Source of the DNA: Erythrobasidium yunnanense
Lineage: Eukaryota; Basidiomycota; Cystobasidiomycetes; Erythrobasidiales; Erythrobasidiaceae
Length of the DNA stretch: 64,000 nucleotides
Reading direction: 5' to 3'
NCBI GenBank assembly: GCA_001600175.1
Contig: BCJC01000002.1
Location: 750,318-814,317, forward strand
Shown: positions 44,271 through 55,963 of the stretch, piece by piece
Numbering within the stretch: the first letter of the stretch is position 1
Layout of the letters: each line of letters starts with the position of its first letter
Program-made: the position numbers and the translations under genes
Notes under the pieces: model-generated
Told to the model about the DNA's origin: nothing
Databases searched by the model: none
The model's input: the letters and a program-made list of their open reading frames with translations, nothing else

Positions 44271-45449
44271 CTAGCTACGAATTCTTGGTCTATACTGCTG
44301 ACTTTCGAAAGCATTCTGCAAGCCATACTGCCTTTGAGCTGCCCGCTGAGCAGCTGCTTTCGCTTCTCTCCTGCTGATACCTTCTTTTCCAGCTTCTGCT
44401 AGTACTCCGCTGATGAGCTCCACGACTCTCATCGAATCGTCGTTCGCAGGAATGGGATAGGTGAAATGCCGAGGATCGACGTTTGTGTCGCAAAGTGCGA
44501 TAGTAGGGACGTTCAGGGAGTTTGCCTCTCTCAGAGCATGAGGTGTGGTGAGTGGTGAGAAGAGGATAAGCAGAGAAGGGTGGAAATTTGTAGGATTGAG
44601 ATTCTTGGAGAATTCGCCATCGTCGCTGTCCTGTTCTTTTTGCAGGCTTATACCTCGCTGTATGAGGGACGTCGTGTCTGAATACAGCTTGATAGCGTTC
44701 GTAAGCGTTCCCGGCATCCATTTGCCTGCTGCATATCCGTTTCTCCCTAATTTTGCTGCATTCTTCTGCAATACTTTGTCTACGTTCTTGATCCCGCTTC
44801 CTCCGAGGAACAGGACCAGACCATCGTTCTCTACCGTGCTACGGACTAGATTGCTTGCTCTCCTGAGAGCAGTCAAGGTCTCGCGAACGTCGATAATGCT
44901 GACGCCGTGTCGAGTCCCGACGATGTATGGATACGCCTGCGGGCTTCCCAGGGTTGTAGAATGGCCTAGATGCGCTGTGGATGCAAGAAGGTGCGAGAGT
45001 GTGAGGGAAGCAGGGGAGTGCGAACGCGAGAGGGAGTGATGAGGCTGCCAGGTGTTTGATCTCGTCTGGGAAGAGCCGACAGATTCCAGCGACGACACTG
45101 CGCAGAATAGGTCAGGATACTGCACATAGATATATATTGTGAGACGGCACCCACTCAAAGCCATCCTCCGTCGTCGCTCCCTCACTTGCCATTCTTCCTC
45201 GCTGAATTCTTGACCGCCATGTTCACCGCCAGCTTCCTGCTCAAGACTCTGTATCTGTTCTGGCAAATTTCCTTGTAAATGCTCGTCGCCTTCTCTGCTC
45301 GCTGGTCCTGCTACCGATTCTTGCTGCCTTTTCTTGCTGGATGTATGCAGCGAACTGATGCCTATCCGCCCTTTTCCTTTGGCTGCTGACGGTCGCAGAC
45401 ATGTACACGCAGTTTCCAGCAGCGTGCGTGCTGATAGCGAACTGGCCAT
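44271..45449 (-). CDS. MRP4: Mitochondrial small-subunit ribosomal protein uS2m
   Basis: Start chosen at ATG 45449 (MASSLSARTLLETACTCLRP), an amphipathic basic presequence fitting mitochondrial import; the frame extends upstream but without such character. A charged linker follows, then an intron (GTGCCG...CTGCGCAG, about 45104-45156) and the uS2 fold: SHLLASTAHLGHSTTLGSPQ, YIVGTRHGVSIIDVRETLTA, DGLVLFLGGSGIKNVDKVLQ, KWMPGTLTN, PSLLILFSPLTTPHALREAN, LNVPTIALCDTNVDPRHFTY, PIPANDDSMRVVELISGVLA. These blocks (AHLGH, W.PGTLTN, IALCDTN, IPAND) are diagnostic of S2. The end is an Ala/Arg-rich helix. Essentially certain. Confidence 0.93.
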   Translation of the reverse strand: MASSLSARTLLETACTCLRPSAAKGKGRIGISSLHTSSKKRQQESVAGPASREGDEHLQGNLPEQIQSLEQEAGGEHGGQEFSEEEWQVRERRRRMALSGCRLTIYIYVQYPDLFCAVSSLESVGSSQTRSNTWQPHHSLSRSHSPASLTLSHLLASTAHLGHSTTLGSPQAYPYIVGTRHGVSIIDVRETLTALRRASNLVRSTVENDGLVLFLGGSGIKNVDKVLQKNAAKLGRNGYAAGKWMPGTLTNAIKLYSDTTSLIQRGISLQKEQDSDDGEFSKNLNPTNFHPSLLILFSPLTTPHALREANSLNVPTIALCDTNVDPRHFTYPIPANDDSMRVVELISGVLAEAGKEGISRREAKAAAQRAAQRQYGLQNAFESQQYRPRIRS

Positions 45450-45539
45450 GTTGGAATATCGAATCGCGCTGAAGAAGACCGAGGTGTCTCGGAGCCAGCG
45501 CAACTCCCGTATCAATTGCTAAATTGTATTGCTACGACA

Positions 45540-46577
45540 CTATACTACTACATTCCGCTTTCGATTGCGCAAAAGCTGAAGCGCTTTCTGCCGCAGACCT
45601 ACAGTCATAAAGACGGATCGACTAGAACCGCTCGAGATGGACGCTACCTCGGCCTCGGTTGCTTCATCTCGCATCTCGACGCTCTCGCTTGGTGGGTTCT
45701 GGCGCTTCAGCCAGTCTCGCAGCCTGAAGGTCGCTGCCAAAGACATGATGCCGATCCAGAGGGCCAATTCTACCGCATAGATAGCTGTGCCTTCTATGTC
45801 TATAGGCCTGACGATGACTGTGACGATCTTGAATCAGCGCCTGATTTCTACTGCTACGGATAAGAACGCTTACCAACGCTGAGGATAGAAGCCAGATCGC
45901 CTGCAGCATCCAGACCAACGAAGAGAAGCGATATTCCTCGCACAGACTTGTGCGTGTAGATATCCCAGTAGTGTCGAAGGACACCGAGAGCCAGGCCAAC
46001 AGCGGATAGGATAGCCATGGCCTGTAAATAAGCGTGCGGGGCTGAGCTATCCGCCCTGAGATATAGGAAAGGTAGCGTTCCTAGTAGCTCTAGGCCGCTT
46101 CCCAGTATTCCCAAGGAGAGTACGACTAGGCTTGTCTTAAGCAGTGACCAAGCATGGCCATAGTAATACACCTGTCCCCAGGTGATCAGAGACAGAGAAG
46201 CCAAGATCTGAGGCTGTATTTGCAGAGCGATAGACTTCTTCGAGAGTATGTTGTATATGCCCACTGCAGTATACCTGTCAGCGCAGCAGCTTGTCGTATC
46301 GGAGCTGTCGACTAACATGGTATAGAGGCTCTGCGGGAGATCAGCATCTTCCTCCTCCTATTACTGCAAGATATACTCACGCAGCCCAGACTAGCATCAT
46401 AGAGGGCTGTAGACCTTGCGTGTGCGTCGGTCTGCGATAATTTACCCAGATTTGGGGCAGCAATTGGATAGACCAGAAGACTTCGGCAGATAGTCAGATC
46501 ACTAGAGATTTTACAGCTGTTGGAACTGCTTCCATACCAGCGCCTAGAGTTCCGAAGACATCAGAAGCAACTGACAT
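45540..46577 (-). CDS. PQ-loop repeat membrane protein
   Basis: Start ATG 46577 (MSVASDVFGTLGA). After a short intron comes VFWSIQLLPQIWVNYRRPTH with the Pro-Gln dipeptide typical of the first PQ loop, then QGLQPSMMLVWAASLYT and IYNILSKKSIALQIQPQILA. Further helices: YYYGHAWSLLKTSLVVLSLG, LELLGTLPFLYL, AMAILSAVGLALGVLRHYWD. The second PQ-loop position reads VRGISLLFVGLDAAGDLASI. After another intron, ELALWIGIMSLAATF and a basic tail end at 45540. About seven membrane segments, consistent with vacuolar or lysosomal amino-acid exporters of the cystinosin/Ypq class or related proteins; the substrate cannot be assigned. Confidence 0.75.
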
Positions 46578-46813
46578 ATCGTCTCAGGCCGAGATCATTT
46601 AAGCTGCATGTGAGGTCAGTATGTGGAGGACCAGAGTGAGGAGGAGAAAGGAAGAGGAAGAAAGAGAGAAAGAAGAAACAGCAAGCAAGTATGGAGAGTG
46701 TGGGCGATGAAGAAACCGCCAAGTCACGCTTTTCTACCGGACGATTGTCTTGATATCTAGCTTCCTCTCATCTCCTAGATGTGAAGGGAGCTCTTTAAAC
46801 GAGCTACTTGAAA

Positions 46814-47588
46814 ATGGCATCGAGCCTGGAAAGCAAGAAGCAAGCGCCGAGACGATCTGATGATGGCTATACGCGATTTTGGCGAAGCATCGGATTCGTC
46901 CCTCCTACGGTATGCTAGCATCATTCAATCAGGAAAGAACTGACCCGAGGAGTGCAGATCCTGGTACAAGCTGTTCTAGCCTCGCAACACGATCTACAGG
47001 ATAAAGAGATTGGTACTTTGGTTCATGCAAGCCTCTTCGCCTACTATGAAGACGATATTGTGGGATAACGATATATGTTTTCAGGCGGCCGAGGCATATG
47101 CTGAAGCCATGCGATTCGGTACGCGACATCCCTCACGCTAAGTTGATATACTGACTATGGCTTGCAGGGTCAGTATCAACGATTAGCAGCCCGGCGCATA
47201 TATCGGGAAGCTGATCTTCAAGTGGAACAATCCGCAGGATCGTGGCCGGAGGTGAGAGCTTGTGCTCTAGGCAGGTCTACGGTCAATATCTAACACTTGC
47301 TTGGCAGGAGCCGTCGCACTGAGCATAGCATCACGTCGAAAGACGTTGATGCCAAACGTCTCCGTGTCAGCCAAGGGTGACGGAAGGATACTGCCTACTG
47401 GGCCGGGCCGGCATTCTTCCCTGCTGAAACTGCTACTTAGCGGAGTTGCTGGAGCCTTAGTCGGACAGACGGTAGCAGCAGTACTAGGAAAACAGATGAG
47501 TGACCAGATCATTGCGCGGGAGGATATGTTGGGCCGCTTGCAGACACGCTTGCTGGAGAAGCGGAGGGAGTTGCTGGACAAAGCGTAG
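46814..47588 (+). CDS. Small single-helix membrane protein, unknown
   Basis: Exon 1 (46814-46909) encodes MASSLESKKQAPRRSDDGYT and RFWRSIGFVPPT; then a GTATGC intron and ILVQAVLASQHDLQDKEIG. The middle joins (about 47000-47170) are unresolved; AAEAYAEAMRFG and GQYQRLAARRIYREADLQVE are plausible exons. The last exon, after a GTGAGA intron, gives AVALSIASRRKTLMPNVSVS, a predicted membrane helix LKLLLSGVAGALVGQTVAAVLG and a charged coiled-coil end (REDMLGRLQTRLLEKRRELL), stop 47586-47588. Not recognised. The single helix plus short coiled coil resembles small organelle membrane proteins but that is only an impression. Confidence 0.45.
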
Positions 47589-48078
47589 AGCGGTTGCGCC
47601 AGCTTTACACATGGGGATCGTCAATTATATCAGGTAGTGTCTTTTAAGCTTTGCATCAAGAGTGAGATGATCCAGCCCAATCTGCTGGTTGCAAAAAGAA
47701 TGAAAGCATGAAAGCATTGCATGTCATGTAGCATTAGAGTATTGGAGGAAAGGAAAGCGATAATAGTAAGAGGTCTCAAATTGGGCTCGATGTCTTGCGT
47801 GCCTATGCCTTCGCTTTCGCTAGGTATGTGTCGCTTTGATCCCACTGTCAGCTACACCTGATTTGACGGTGTGGGACTGGCTTACAGCGTAGTCTGTTCA
47901 TACTCTGTTGGTACGGCATGATGCTTCTTGCGAATCACAGTGGGCTTAGGAGCAGCGCGCTTCCATCCCTGGACCTCGTATCTGTCGATGCACTCGATCA
48001 GTATGCAGCTTGTTACACCTAGAGGAAAAGTTGCGTACAGCTTGACAGGCTCTGGATCATCTCTGACGCTCCATCGGT
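47589..48078. other. Region between the small membrane-protein gene and the F-box array
   Basis: About 490 bp. A minus-strand frame (47882-48145: RWSVRDDPEPVKLYATFPLG, YEVQGWKRAAPKP) could be an additional C-terminal exon of F-box paralogue F1, but I found no convincing splice join. Otherwise nothing recognised. Confidence 0.35.
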
Positions 48079-49503
48079 TTAACGCAATCCTGAAGGAGGC
48101 GGATCTGCAGCGGGGACGCTTGTAGAAGTGCGATCTGCCATGCAATCCTCAGCTGATGTGTATGGAATGAGGCCTACATCTGACGCGCACATTTTGAGTT
48201 GCTTCAAAGGCGGTTTACAAGACACCATGTAGTTTGGCAGAGGAGAGATGTAGTGAGAAAGGTCGCGGTAGTCAAGGACACAGCAGAAAGTCTTTCGGAA
48301 ATCCTCCAGATAGGGATGAATATACGCCTCTAGCCGTTCTTCCATATCAGATAGCTCCTCTTCGCCTTCGAACTCCGTCTCGCGGTTATCGACAGATACC
48401 CACTGCTCGCAGGGTGGGGCGCTCATATTCCATTCTTTCAGGCTCTGATAGAAGCGCTCCCAATCGATATTTATGTGAAAAATGCTTAGATTGGGAAGAC
48501 CGCCTTCCAACATATCCCAGCAAAGATTGCATGGCGAAGTGGTGCTGCGACGTAAGACATGGATGATGTTCAGGCTGACAAGAGAAGGAGGAAGTTTGCT
48601 CATAGACTGAGTCCCTAGTGGGGATTTGAGATACTGCAGGTTGGGGCAGAGTTCCAGAAAGGACGAATAGGTCTCGTCATTGCATGCATCGGCATTGTAT
48701 TCGATAGTCTCCAAACTTATCGACACCTCCAGCGTTTGCAGGCCCGGTAAGGTCTCCATGTTACGCGCCATAACATACAGAAGTCTCGGCGAGATGGCCA
48801 GATATCTGAGATTACGAATAGAAGGAAAAGGGGCATATGATCTCCACTTTCCATTGATACGGAGGTCGATCGCTTCCAATTTTTGACTTGTGCCCAAATA
48901 TTCGAAGAGATCTTCGAGATCCCACTGGTCAAAACGACCGGATACGGTCAAGGAGGAGAGAGGCGAATCTGCACCGAGGAGAACGCTAAGTAGAAGAATG
49001 ATGCTTCCGGACTGTCTGACGCCTGCAATGACGGTTACGTGCTTGACTCGATGCAAGATAGTTGATGTCCATCGTCTGGCGAGATGTCCGCTCAAGTCGC
49101 AAAGGGTAAGGGAGAATCGGGAAGAAAGGCTAGGTCCTGAGAAGAGTTGATTGAGGCGTGCGTGTACTTCCAGTGCCTGTTCGCCCGGATTCATCCATTG
49201 TCCGTCATCACCTTGGAGCTCATGGACAACGACCTCTTTGACGGTTCCCGGACGCAGGGATTTAAAGACATAGTCATTGCGCGCCTTGTACCATGCGATT
49301 GCTGTGTTTGCCTTATGTGTAAACTGTAGGGAGCTGAAGAGAAGTGGACGTGTGATACGCGCAACGCGCTTGCAGGTCAAGGTGAGGCTGGTGACATTCA
49401 GACGCGTCAGATGAGGTCGAGCGAGGTCTGAAGTGTCTTGCTGTTGGATAGTGTGCTCTGCTATGCGCTGTAGCAGCTCGTCCGGAAGCTGCAGAAGGGT
49501 CAT
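48079..49503 (-). CDS. F-box/LRR-like protein, array member F1
   Basis: Start at ATG 49503, directly before the F-box-like motif MTLLQLPDELLQRIAEHTIQ, as in the other members; the frame is open further up but without similarity. LTLTCKRVARITRPLLFSSL follows, then RPGTVKEVVV, a leucine-rich middle (LPGLQTLEVSISLETIEYN, CPNLQYLKSPLG, LPPSLVSLNIIHV) and a charged end. It is predicted to act as an SCF-type adaptor, by analogy only. It lacks the C-X2-C and C-X7-C motifs of members F3-F8 and is the most divergent full-length copy. The frame is unbroken over about 475 residues. Confidence 0.7.
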   Translation of the reverse strand: MTLLQLPDELLQRIAEHTIQQQDTSDLARPHLTRLNVTSLTLTCKRVARITRPLLFSSLQFTHKANTAIAWYKARNDYVFKSLRPGTVKEVVVHELQGDDGQWMNPGEQALEVHARLNQLFSGPSLSSRFSLTLCDLSGHLARRWTSTILHRVKHVTVIAGVRQSGSIILLLSVLLGADSPLSSLTVSGRFDQWDLEDLFEYLGTSQKLEAIDLRINGKWRSYAPFPSIRNLRYLAISPRLLYVMARNMETLPGLQTLEVSISLETIEYNADACNDETYSSFLELCPNLQYLKSPLGTQSMSKLPPSLVSLNIIHVLRRSTTSPCNLCWDMLEGGLPNLSIFHINIDWERFYQSLKEWNMSAPPCEQWVSVDNRETEFEGEEELSDMEERLEAYIHPYLEDFRKTFCCVLDYRDLSHYISPLPNYMVSCKPPLKQLKMCASDVGLIPYTSAEDCMADRTSTSVPAADPPPSGLR

Positions 49504-49644
49504 CAGGCACGACGCCCACGAGTTGGCAGGAACAAGCAGAGCAAAACGATCCTTTTCGGATGTTTCATAGGTACGCAACATCGAATACAGTACAAACTAT
49601 CGCGCGTCTACATTGACGCCTGTCTTTCTCTCGAATGAACTATC

Positions 49645-51230
49645 TCAATACCACCCCTTCGATGAAACTCGCAATCTCCGCTGCCTGTACTTAGGCTTTT
49701 GGTACGGAGGATGTTTGGGCGTGACAGCGACTGGTATCGCCCAATGTGGTGGACCACTGGAAGCGCATATGGTAAGTGAGATTGAGCCTCGTTACCGGCC
49801 CGACTTACTGCATGACGCCTATCTCGTGGTCGAGCATGTATACATGCGGTATTCGAGGCCTCCAGTGGAAGGGAAGATTCCAAAATTTGGCTCTGCAATT
49901 TCAGCGTCAGCGTCTCGCTCGCGATAGCTTTATACGATGCCCTTACAGCTTAAGCTGGCGGTAATCTTCCTCAAAGATAGGGTCGATAGCGTACGTAATG
50001 CCGGCATTATCGAGCATATCGCCAAGCTCGGATTGGAATTCGTCTACCATAATCTCGTAATATTCGCTTTCGAGCTTGACAACCTCTGCGCTCAGGTCTT
50101 CGATACCAGCCGCTTCAGCGTCGACTAAAGGCTGGAATGTATCAAAGATGTTCCCTTTCCTGCAAGAGTCATGCGAGTTGAGCTCCCTCAAAAAGTCTGA
50201 AAGCTGCCACCAATTGATATCCAGGACTAGATGCTGTAGAGCGGGATAGTGTCCGCGATATATCGCTTGACACAGATTTCAGGAGAGGCGCAGATTCGGA
50301 TGAGCACACGAAAGTGATATGGAGATGGGTTACTGATAGAGGAAAGCCTCTCCTCTGACTGCATCCTAGTGGCGAGACAAGTATCTCCACATTGGGGCAT
50401 AGTGCGTGGACAATATCGCCAACGAACTCATCGCTTGCATGGCGGCCATCAAAGTTGTGGCCATTGAAGTCCTCTGTTATATGAAGCGTCCGGACAGATG
50501 GGAACCGACAGATCGAGTGCTTGTCTTCCATATCCACAATTGCACTCTCAGCAACTCCGAGAAAGAGCAGGGAGATGGTCGCGATATCCGGTAGATGATT
50601 CCCATAAAAATCGAGGTTTTGGATCTTGCTATTATTCGTGATGAAGTCACAGATACTGGCCAGAGACTCGGGACCAAGGCGGGCCTCATCGACTATAGAT
50701 AGGGTAGTCAAGTTTTTGAGCCGCTTGAGCCAAGGGACTGCCTTGTTGAAGTAGGAGACGCGCATACAGTGTCCACTGCGGATCAGATAGATGTGCTCGA
50801 TATGATTGCTAATGGTGTTGAGCCAGTCTGATCCTGTAAGAACAGTGACATCCCTCACCACAAGCCTGAGCCGTGTCGCTACCACTGAGCTTGTGACAAG
50901 ACGACCAATCAGCCGCTCGGTCCATTCTGTTAGGCGTGAAGGTTTGTTTTCGCCATCTAAAACGAGCTCTCGTACGGTGCCTGAAGGCAGGTTGTGCAGA
51001 ATGAAGTTGTCCCGTGCTTCGTAGGAATCCATCTCCTCTTCTTCATCAGATGTGTAGCGAACAGACTGGAAGAAGAGTGGCCGTAGAACAAAGGAGAACC
51101 TGCGGCAGACGAGGACCAGACTCGCAACGTCTTTTCGAGCGTCGTTCATATCGGTGAAGCATGGTTCGTATCTTTCGGGGATGGTGATCTTGGCTATTCT
51201 GATGAGGATCTCGTTTGGGAGCTGGAGCAT
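49645..51230 (-). pseudogene. F-box/LRR-like array member F2, frame broken once
   Basis: Starts MLQLPNEILIRIAKITIPER at 51230, with LVLVCRRFSFVLRPLFFQSV, DNFILHNLPSGTVRELVLDG and LKNLTTLSIVDEARLGPESL. The frame then shifts near 50270-50290: the family pattern continues in another frame as AIYRGHYPALQHLVLDINWW. Downstream, splicing after DYRQLKL could add small exons ending PPYQKPKYRQRRL, a weak match to the start of the C-terminal module. It has neither C-X2-C nor C-X7-C, grouping it with F1. Either a young pseudogene or a base-call error; the reads would decide. Confidence 0.62.
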
Positions 51231-51769
51231 GTTGCCTGCCGAAGGACTACAGTCGGAATGCGGGAGACGGTGGAGGAAGCTAATGCCACGAAGAGAAACG
51301 GCTGACCCAAGATAGCAAGTGTCGCTTGGAGCGGACCATTAGCAAGTCGTACCCCTAGGTTCAACCTACCAGCCGGCACCGCCGCAAAAGACAAGGGCCC
51401 AGACCTTCGAATCAGCGAGATCTGATGGAAGAGTAGAGAAGCTTGCGGAAAGGGTCGGAGCGGGGATCTGCAAGCCTCGTAACCGATATCGATTCAGCGG
51501 CTTTGTGATTTAGCCTGGCAGAGGCGGAGGAAAGGCAGCGTCAGTCTATACCAGGGCTTGTGTACTTGCGAGGCATTGGAATCATTCTGAAAGAGACATG
51601 TCTCGCATCGCAACCACATCCGAAGATAACCTGCCCTGTTTTCTAAGGAGAAACTCTCAGCCATATGCATGCACTTAGCTCGCCATACCCCAGAGCCCTG
51701 TGGACGCATACCGCACTCTTCCAGCCTTGATTGTGTGTTGCACCGAGTCGCTGCTGCCGGCTGGCCCGA
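51231..51769. other. Spacer between F2 and F3
   Basis: About 540 bp of array spacer, presumably the F2 promoter and F3 3' flank. Short frames only. No terminal repeats or target-site duplications seen. Confidence 0.4.
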
Positions 51770-53388
51770 TTACTTAGGGAAGGAGCCATAGAAGCACGGT
51801 TCGAAGGGAAGTCCTGAACATCGCGTGATGACATCCGCCCATCCGCCTAGAACGATCCGTCCGTCCGAGTTGATTTCCAGCTTGTACTGCTTGTAGGTCT
51901 TGGCATAGGGCAGGTGCTTTGGCCTGACTTTGCGTTCTCTACTGCTTGAAGGAAAGGTCATTAGGATCTGTGTTATGGGCTAGTGTGCGGTAATACGCAC
52001 TCTCTTATCGATGAGGAATAACCCGAGAAGTATGCTGCCTTGCTCGCCATCGGGGTGATGCTGTAGCCGATGCTTGCTTTGTTGAGGATAGAGCGAATAT
52101 CGTTGTAGAAGTGTCGGAGCATCAGGTACTCCACATCATATTGTTCGTCTTCCTCGTGCTCTCCTGCCTCACTCGATGCATCGGTCCCTTCTTCACCGAG
52201 GATTTTGCAATGAGTACATCTGTCCGCCATCGCCTTGGGTTCCCACTCAGTATTCCAGAGGTAGTCCAACATTTGTGACCAGTCAACCTCCAGGATGAAA
52301 TATTGAAGAGCGGGGTACAAACCAGTGGCTATACTTTTGCGGAGATGGTCGATTCCCTCAAAATCCCAAGCATCCGCTGTAATGTGCAGATACCTCAGGG
52401 AGGGCGGAAAGTTGCCAGACTCGTGGGGAAGCAAAAGACAGACCAGCCGCTCTACCTCTGGACAGAGCGCATTCACTAGCTCACAGATGGACCCCTGGAA
52501 AGGTTCCGTCTCTCGCTCATATCTATCGCGATAATGTTCGTCTCTGATCTCGAGCGTTCGCAAGCCTTCCAACGGCTTGAGTCGAGGAAGGCAAGATTGG
52601 ATATCATGGAGCGCACCCTCTGCGATACTGAGGGATCTCAGGGCAGGGCTCGAAAGGTACGGGTAATCCAGGGAACGCAGATGTATGACTTTGTCTCTGC
52701 CCTCCAGATTGATATACTCGAATAAACCCGCCAAGTAGGTATCATCGCACCCAGGTACGTTAATGATGGACAGGGACATCAGAGCTGGAAGCTCTCGAAG
52801 GAAGGGTACAGCAGAGTTGAAATTCGAGTACTTGTTGATGGGATAGAAAGGGTCTTCGTCATCGTCTTCAACAATATTGTCAACGAGTTGATAGTGATAG
52901 ATGCGACCGCCATTATAAGACGCGTCCATCAAGAGAGACACGTGTCGTACGCGGTGCGATACTTCGTGCAACCATGATGCTGCTGACATTGGCAGATCTC
53001 GGAAAGATAGCGATATCCTGGGAGCAACAACTGCTGAGTCGAGGAGAGCTGCCGCAGTATCGTTGAGCATGGATGCTACACGAGGGTCTGAGTTGGGACG
53101 GGATGAGCCGATCAGGACAATTTCCTCGACAGTGTTTGGCGAAAGGTGTCGCTGGATGAAGGAGTCGCGCTGCACGCAGCGGTCGTAAACTTCGTGGAGC
53201 GCATCACTGTACGTGTATGTGATTGTGTGAAAGAGAATAGGGCGCAGTACCGCGTACAAGCGGCGACAGGTGAGGACCAAGCTTTGGAGACACTTATCGT
53301 CCTCCTTGTGTCTGAAACCGAAATCGTCGAGATAAGAGCGCGCATGCTGCCCTATCTGATAGATCAGTTCATCGGGTAGCTGCAGCAT
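51770..53388 (-). CDS. F-box/LRR-like protein, array member F3 (intact)
   Basis: Best intact copy. Exon 1 starts at ATG 53388 with MLQLPDELIYQIGQHARSYL, then LVLTCRRLYAVLRPILFHTI, DSFIQRHLSPNTVEEIVLIG, APRISLSFRDLPMSAASWLH and RVRHVSLLMDAS. Leucine-rich segments follow (VPFLRELPALMSLSIINVPG, LEGLRTLEI, LCPEVERLVCLLLPHESGNF, ALQYFILEVDWSQMLDYLWN), the C-X2-C motif RCTHCKILGEE, an acidic stretch and ILNKASIGYSITP. An intron of about 60 nt separates exon 2: YAKTYKQYKLEINSDGRIVL, GGWADVITRC and SGLPFEPCFYGSFPK, stop 51770. The family is F-box-like by its N terminus; the C-terminal module is not one I recognise. Confidence 0.78.
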
Positions 53389-53724
53389 GCTTTCGTTGTG
53401 TTCGCATCGGTACAAGACAAAGAGGTCCGATGTCTGGCAGGTCTGGATTAAGCAAAGCTGTTTGTGTTCCAATGTGAATGCGCAGCATACAACAAGCACA
53501 ATCGATCGTCCATACGCCATGCACCACAGGCCAATGGACAGCCTCAGGGGGCATGGGTCCTCCATGACGGGTTTAGCGACAAAGCTACGCTAGCACACAA
53601 AGAACCAAGTCACGTCCAATCGTGCGTCTGCCTTTAGTCTTTACGGCGCCTGTTGACTGACATACTTCTGCCACGAGCTTGGATAAGGCGAATCGCAGTC
53701 CGCGTGGTGTAGGGCCTAGTCTAG
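53389..53724. other. Spacer between F3 and F4
   Basis: About 340 bp without a supported gene; contains the presumed F3 promoter. In-frame sequence upstream of the F3 ATG includes a hydrophobic stretch (GRSIVLVVCCAFTL), which I read as chance. Confidence 0.4.
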
Positions 53725-55371
53725 CTAATCCCTTGCAAGCGACAGATAATTTCGTCCTCCCTTACAGTACAGACTAGCCCATTGGTCCCACAGCTCGGTG
53801 CCACGATCTTCTGGTCGTGCTCGAAAGGAGCCTTCAAAGCACGGTTTGAAAGGCCGACCGGGGCATCTGGTGCCGATCTCTGCCCATCCTCCCAAGATCA
53901 TGTTACCACCCGAACCAGCTTTCAGCGTGTGCTGCTTATATGTCGCTCTGAAAGGAGGGTGCTTAGGCACGATGTTCGGTCTCCTTCCTGTACGAGAGGT
54001 ATTTTCAGTTCAGAAGGGGAGCAGCTAGTCCTCATGTGCACACACCAGTCAGAGCGTAGTAAATTCGGCTGAAAATATGGCCTCCAAAGCGGCGGCTGCC
54101 CCATGTCGTATTCGATATTCGCCTTTTCAAGCATTGCGCAGAGGTCGCTGTAAAAGTCTTCGAACATGAAGGTTTGGACAGCGTCGTCATACAGCAGTTC
54201 CTCATCATCATCGTCTGTCTCGTCTCCTTCCCCGTCGCTTGGATCCTCTCGCAGATGACAATAGCTGCACCTGGCGCCAAGCGGGGTCTCCTGCCAAAAA
54301 TCTAAATCCCAAATGCAATCTAGTATCTCTTCCCAGTCGATATCCAGGACCAATCTCCGAAGGAAGGGATACGTTCCGGCAGCTATGGCTTCGCAAAGAC
54401 GCATGAGAGCGGGAAGACCGGGGTTGCGAAGGCCTGTGATCCGAAGGTGCTCCAAGGATGAAGGGAAGTTGCCTGTTTCGCCTTTAGGCAGCGGGCAGGT
54501 CAGCTGCTGAAGGTGAGGACAGAGCAGACAGACGAGGTCGCCGGTGCGACCGTCGAATATTTCACGCGGTCCGACATCTTCGTGATCGATAGTAAGGCTC
54601 CGTACAGAGTGATGAGGCTTGATATCCTGTAGACGGGCTGCCATGGCCTGAAACCTGCCCTCTGCAATGCTGAGGTTTCGGAGCGCGGGAAGTAGGGAAG
54701 TTTGGGGCTTCCCAAGTGCAGATAGCCAGAGTTGAAATATTGTTGGCTCGCCGTAGAGACTCGTATAAATCGGGTATGAACATCTCGGAGTCCTCGTCTA
54801 GACCGACCACAGACAAGGACGTAAGGGCAGGGAGCTGTGGCAGGTAGAGCGCCGCGGAGGGAAAGCTGTCCGAGGACGAGTTGCTATTCTTCTTCGAGAT
54901 GAGAGAGACATGTTGAATGCGAGGTGCAATCTCTTCCAGCCAATACTCGATTGACGAAATGGGGATCCCCTCCAGATAGAGTGACACTCGCGGCGCGATG
55001 GCGATGGTCCGCACGAAAGCCGTCACAGCGAGATTGAACTGGGAGGTTGCTGCGGTCGACGCCCATCCACGACGTTTACGGCCAACAATGATCTCTCGAA
55101 CGGTCCCGGGAGGAAGATGGCGCCAGATGAAGCGGTCGCGTTGAAGGTAGAAGTCGAGACGCTCTTGGACTTCCTCTTTACAGACTTGATTATAGGAGTA
55201 TCGGATACTCTGGAAAAGGAGAGGTCGCAAAAGCGCGAGAGCATGGCGGCTTGTACGCGACAAGCTGGAGAGATCAGTGTTCTTCGCGTCGAAGAAGCCA
55301 TCCCATTAGCCTCGTCGGGCCAGCGTGTATTGTCCTATCTTGTATATGAGCTCGTCGGGAAGCTGCAACAT
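53725..55371 (-). pseudogene. F-box/LRR-like array member F4, broken
   Basis: Starts MLQLPDELIYKIGQYTLARR at 55371 but meets TAA at 55306-55308 after 22 codons; the same frame then continues with family sequence (LLRPLLFQSIRYSY, RDRFIWRHLPPGTVREIIVG, APRVSLYLEGIPISSIEYWL). A frameshift near 54690-54700 moves the pattern to another frame: LPALRNLSIAEGRFQ, LCPHLQQLTCPLPKGETGNF, LRRLVLDIDWEEILDCIWDL, and C-X2-C in ARCSYCHLRED. The last exon keeps YKQHTLKAGSGGNMILGG and RCPGRPFKPCFEGSF, but the tail runs on to 53725. The two lesions make a pseudogene likely. Confidence 0.75.
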
Positions 55372-55963
55372 GGATTTTGGTCGCGTCAAGCATTGGGCAG
55401 AGCAAGAAGTCGGAGCTCGCGTGACTTGGCAAGTCTGCGAAGTTTGGACTGCGTATAAGTATCTTGATTACACAAAGAGCATACAACGAGCTCGATTTAA
55501 TGCAATGGTCTCGCGCCTAAGGGCAAGAGGTGGGGCTAGCTAATGAGACAGATCAGTCAGGTAGTCGGCGCTTACTGATTTTAAGACGGCCTTCCCAAAA
55601 GTATGCACAAGACTGTCTCTCTCTTGATTCTTCTGTCATACCGCAGCTCCGTCAGTATTAGCCCGCATAGGCCGACGTTGCAGACGGCAGCGTATGCTTT
55701 GCTTGTGCGGCGGTCACTTGGGATGTTTGGGTCCTTATAGGCTTTCAACCATGGCGGCCCGTCCAATGGTCCGATACGCTTCTCCAGTGAATCGCATCTG
55801 CGAATGTCAGCCTCATAATTCGGCCAGATCAGATCCACGTTAGGCTAGCCCTTAGACTGCTTTCCGCGACATGCGAGTGTTGGAGGCACTGAACGCGGAT
55901 TGCGAGATTGGAGTAAGCATTGCTTGTTGCGTTAACCTGGTCAGAACCTATCCCGCGAATCCG
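55372..55963. other. Spacer between F4 and F5
   Basis: About 590 bp. A minus-strand frame of 85 codons (55581-55838) has no family similarity. No gene called. Confidence 0.4.
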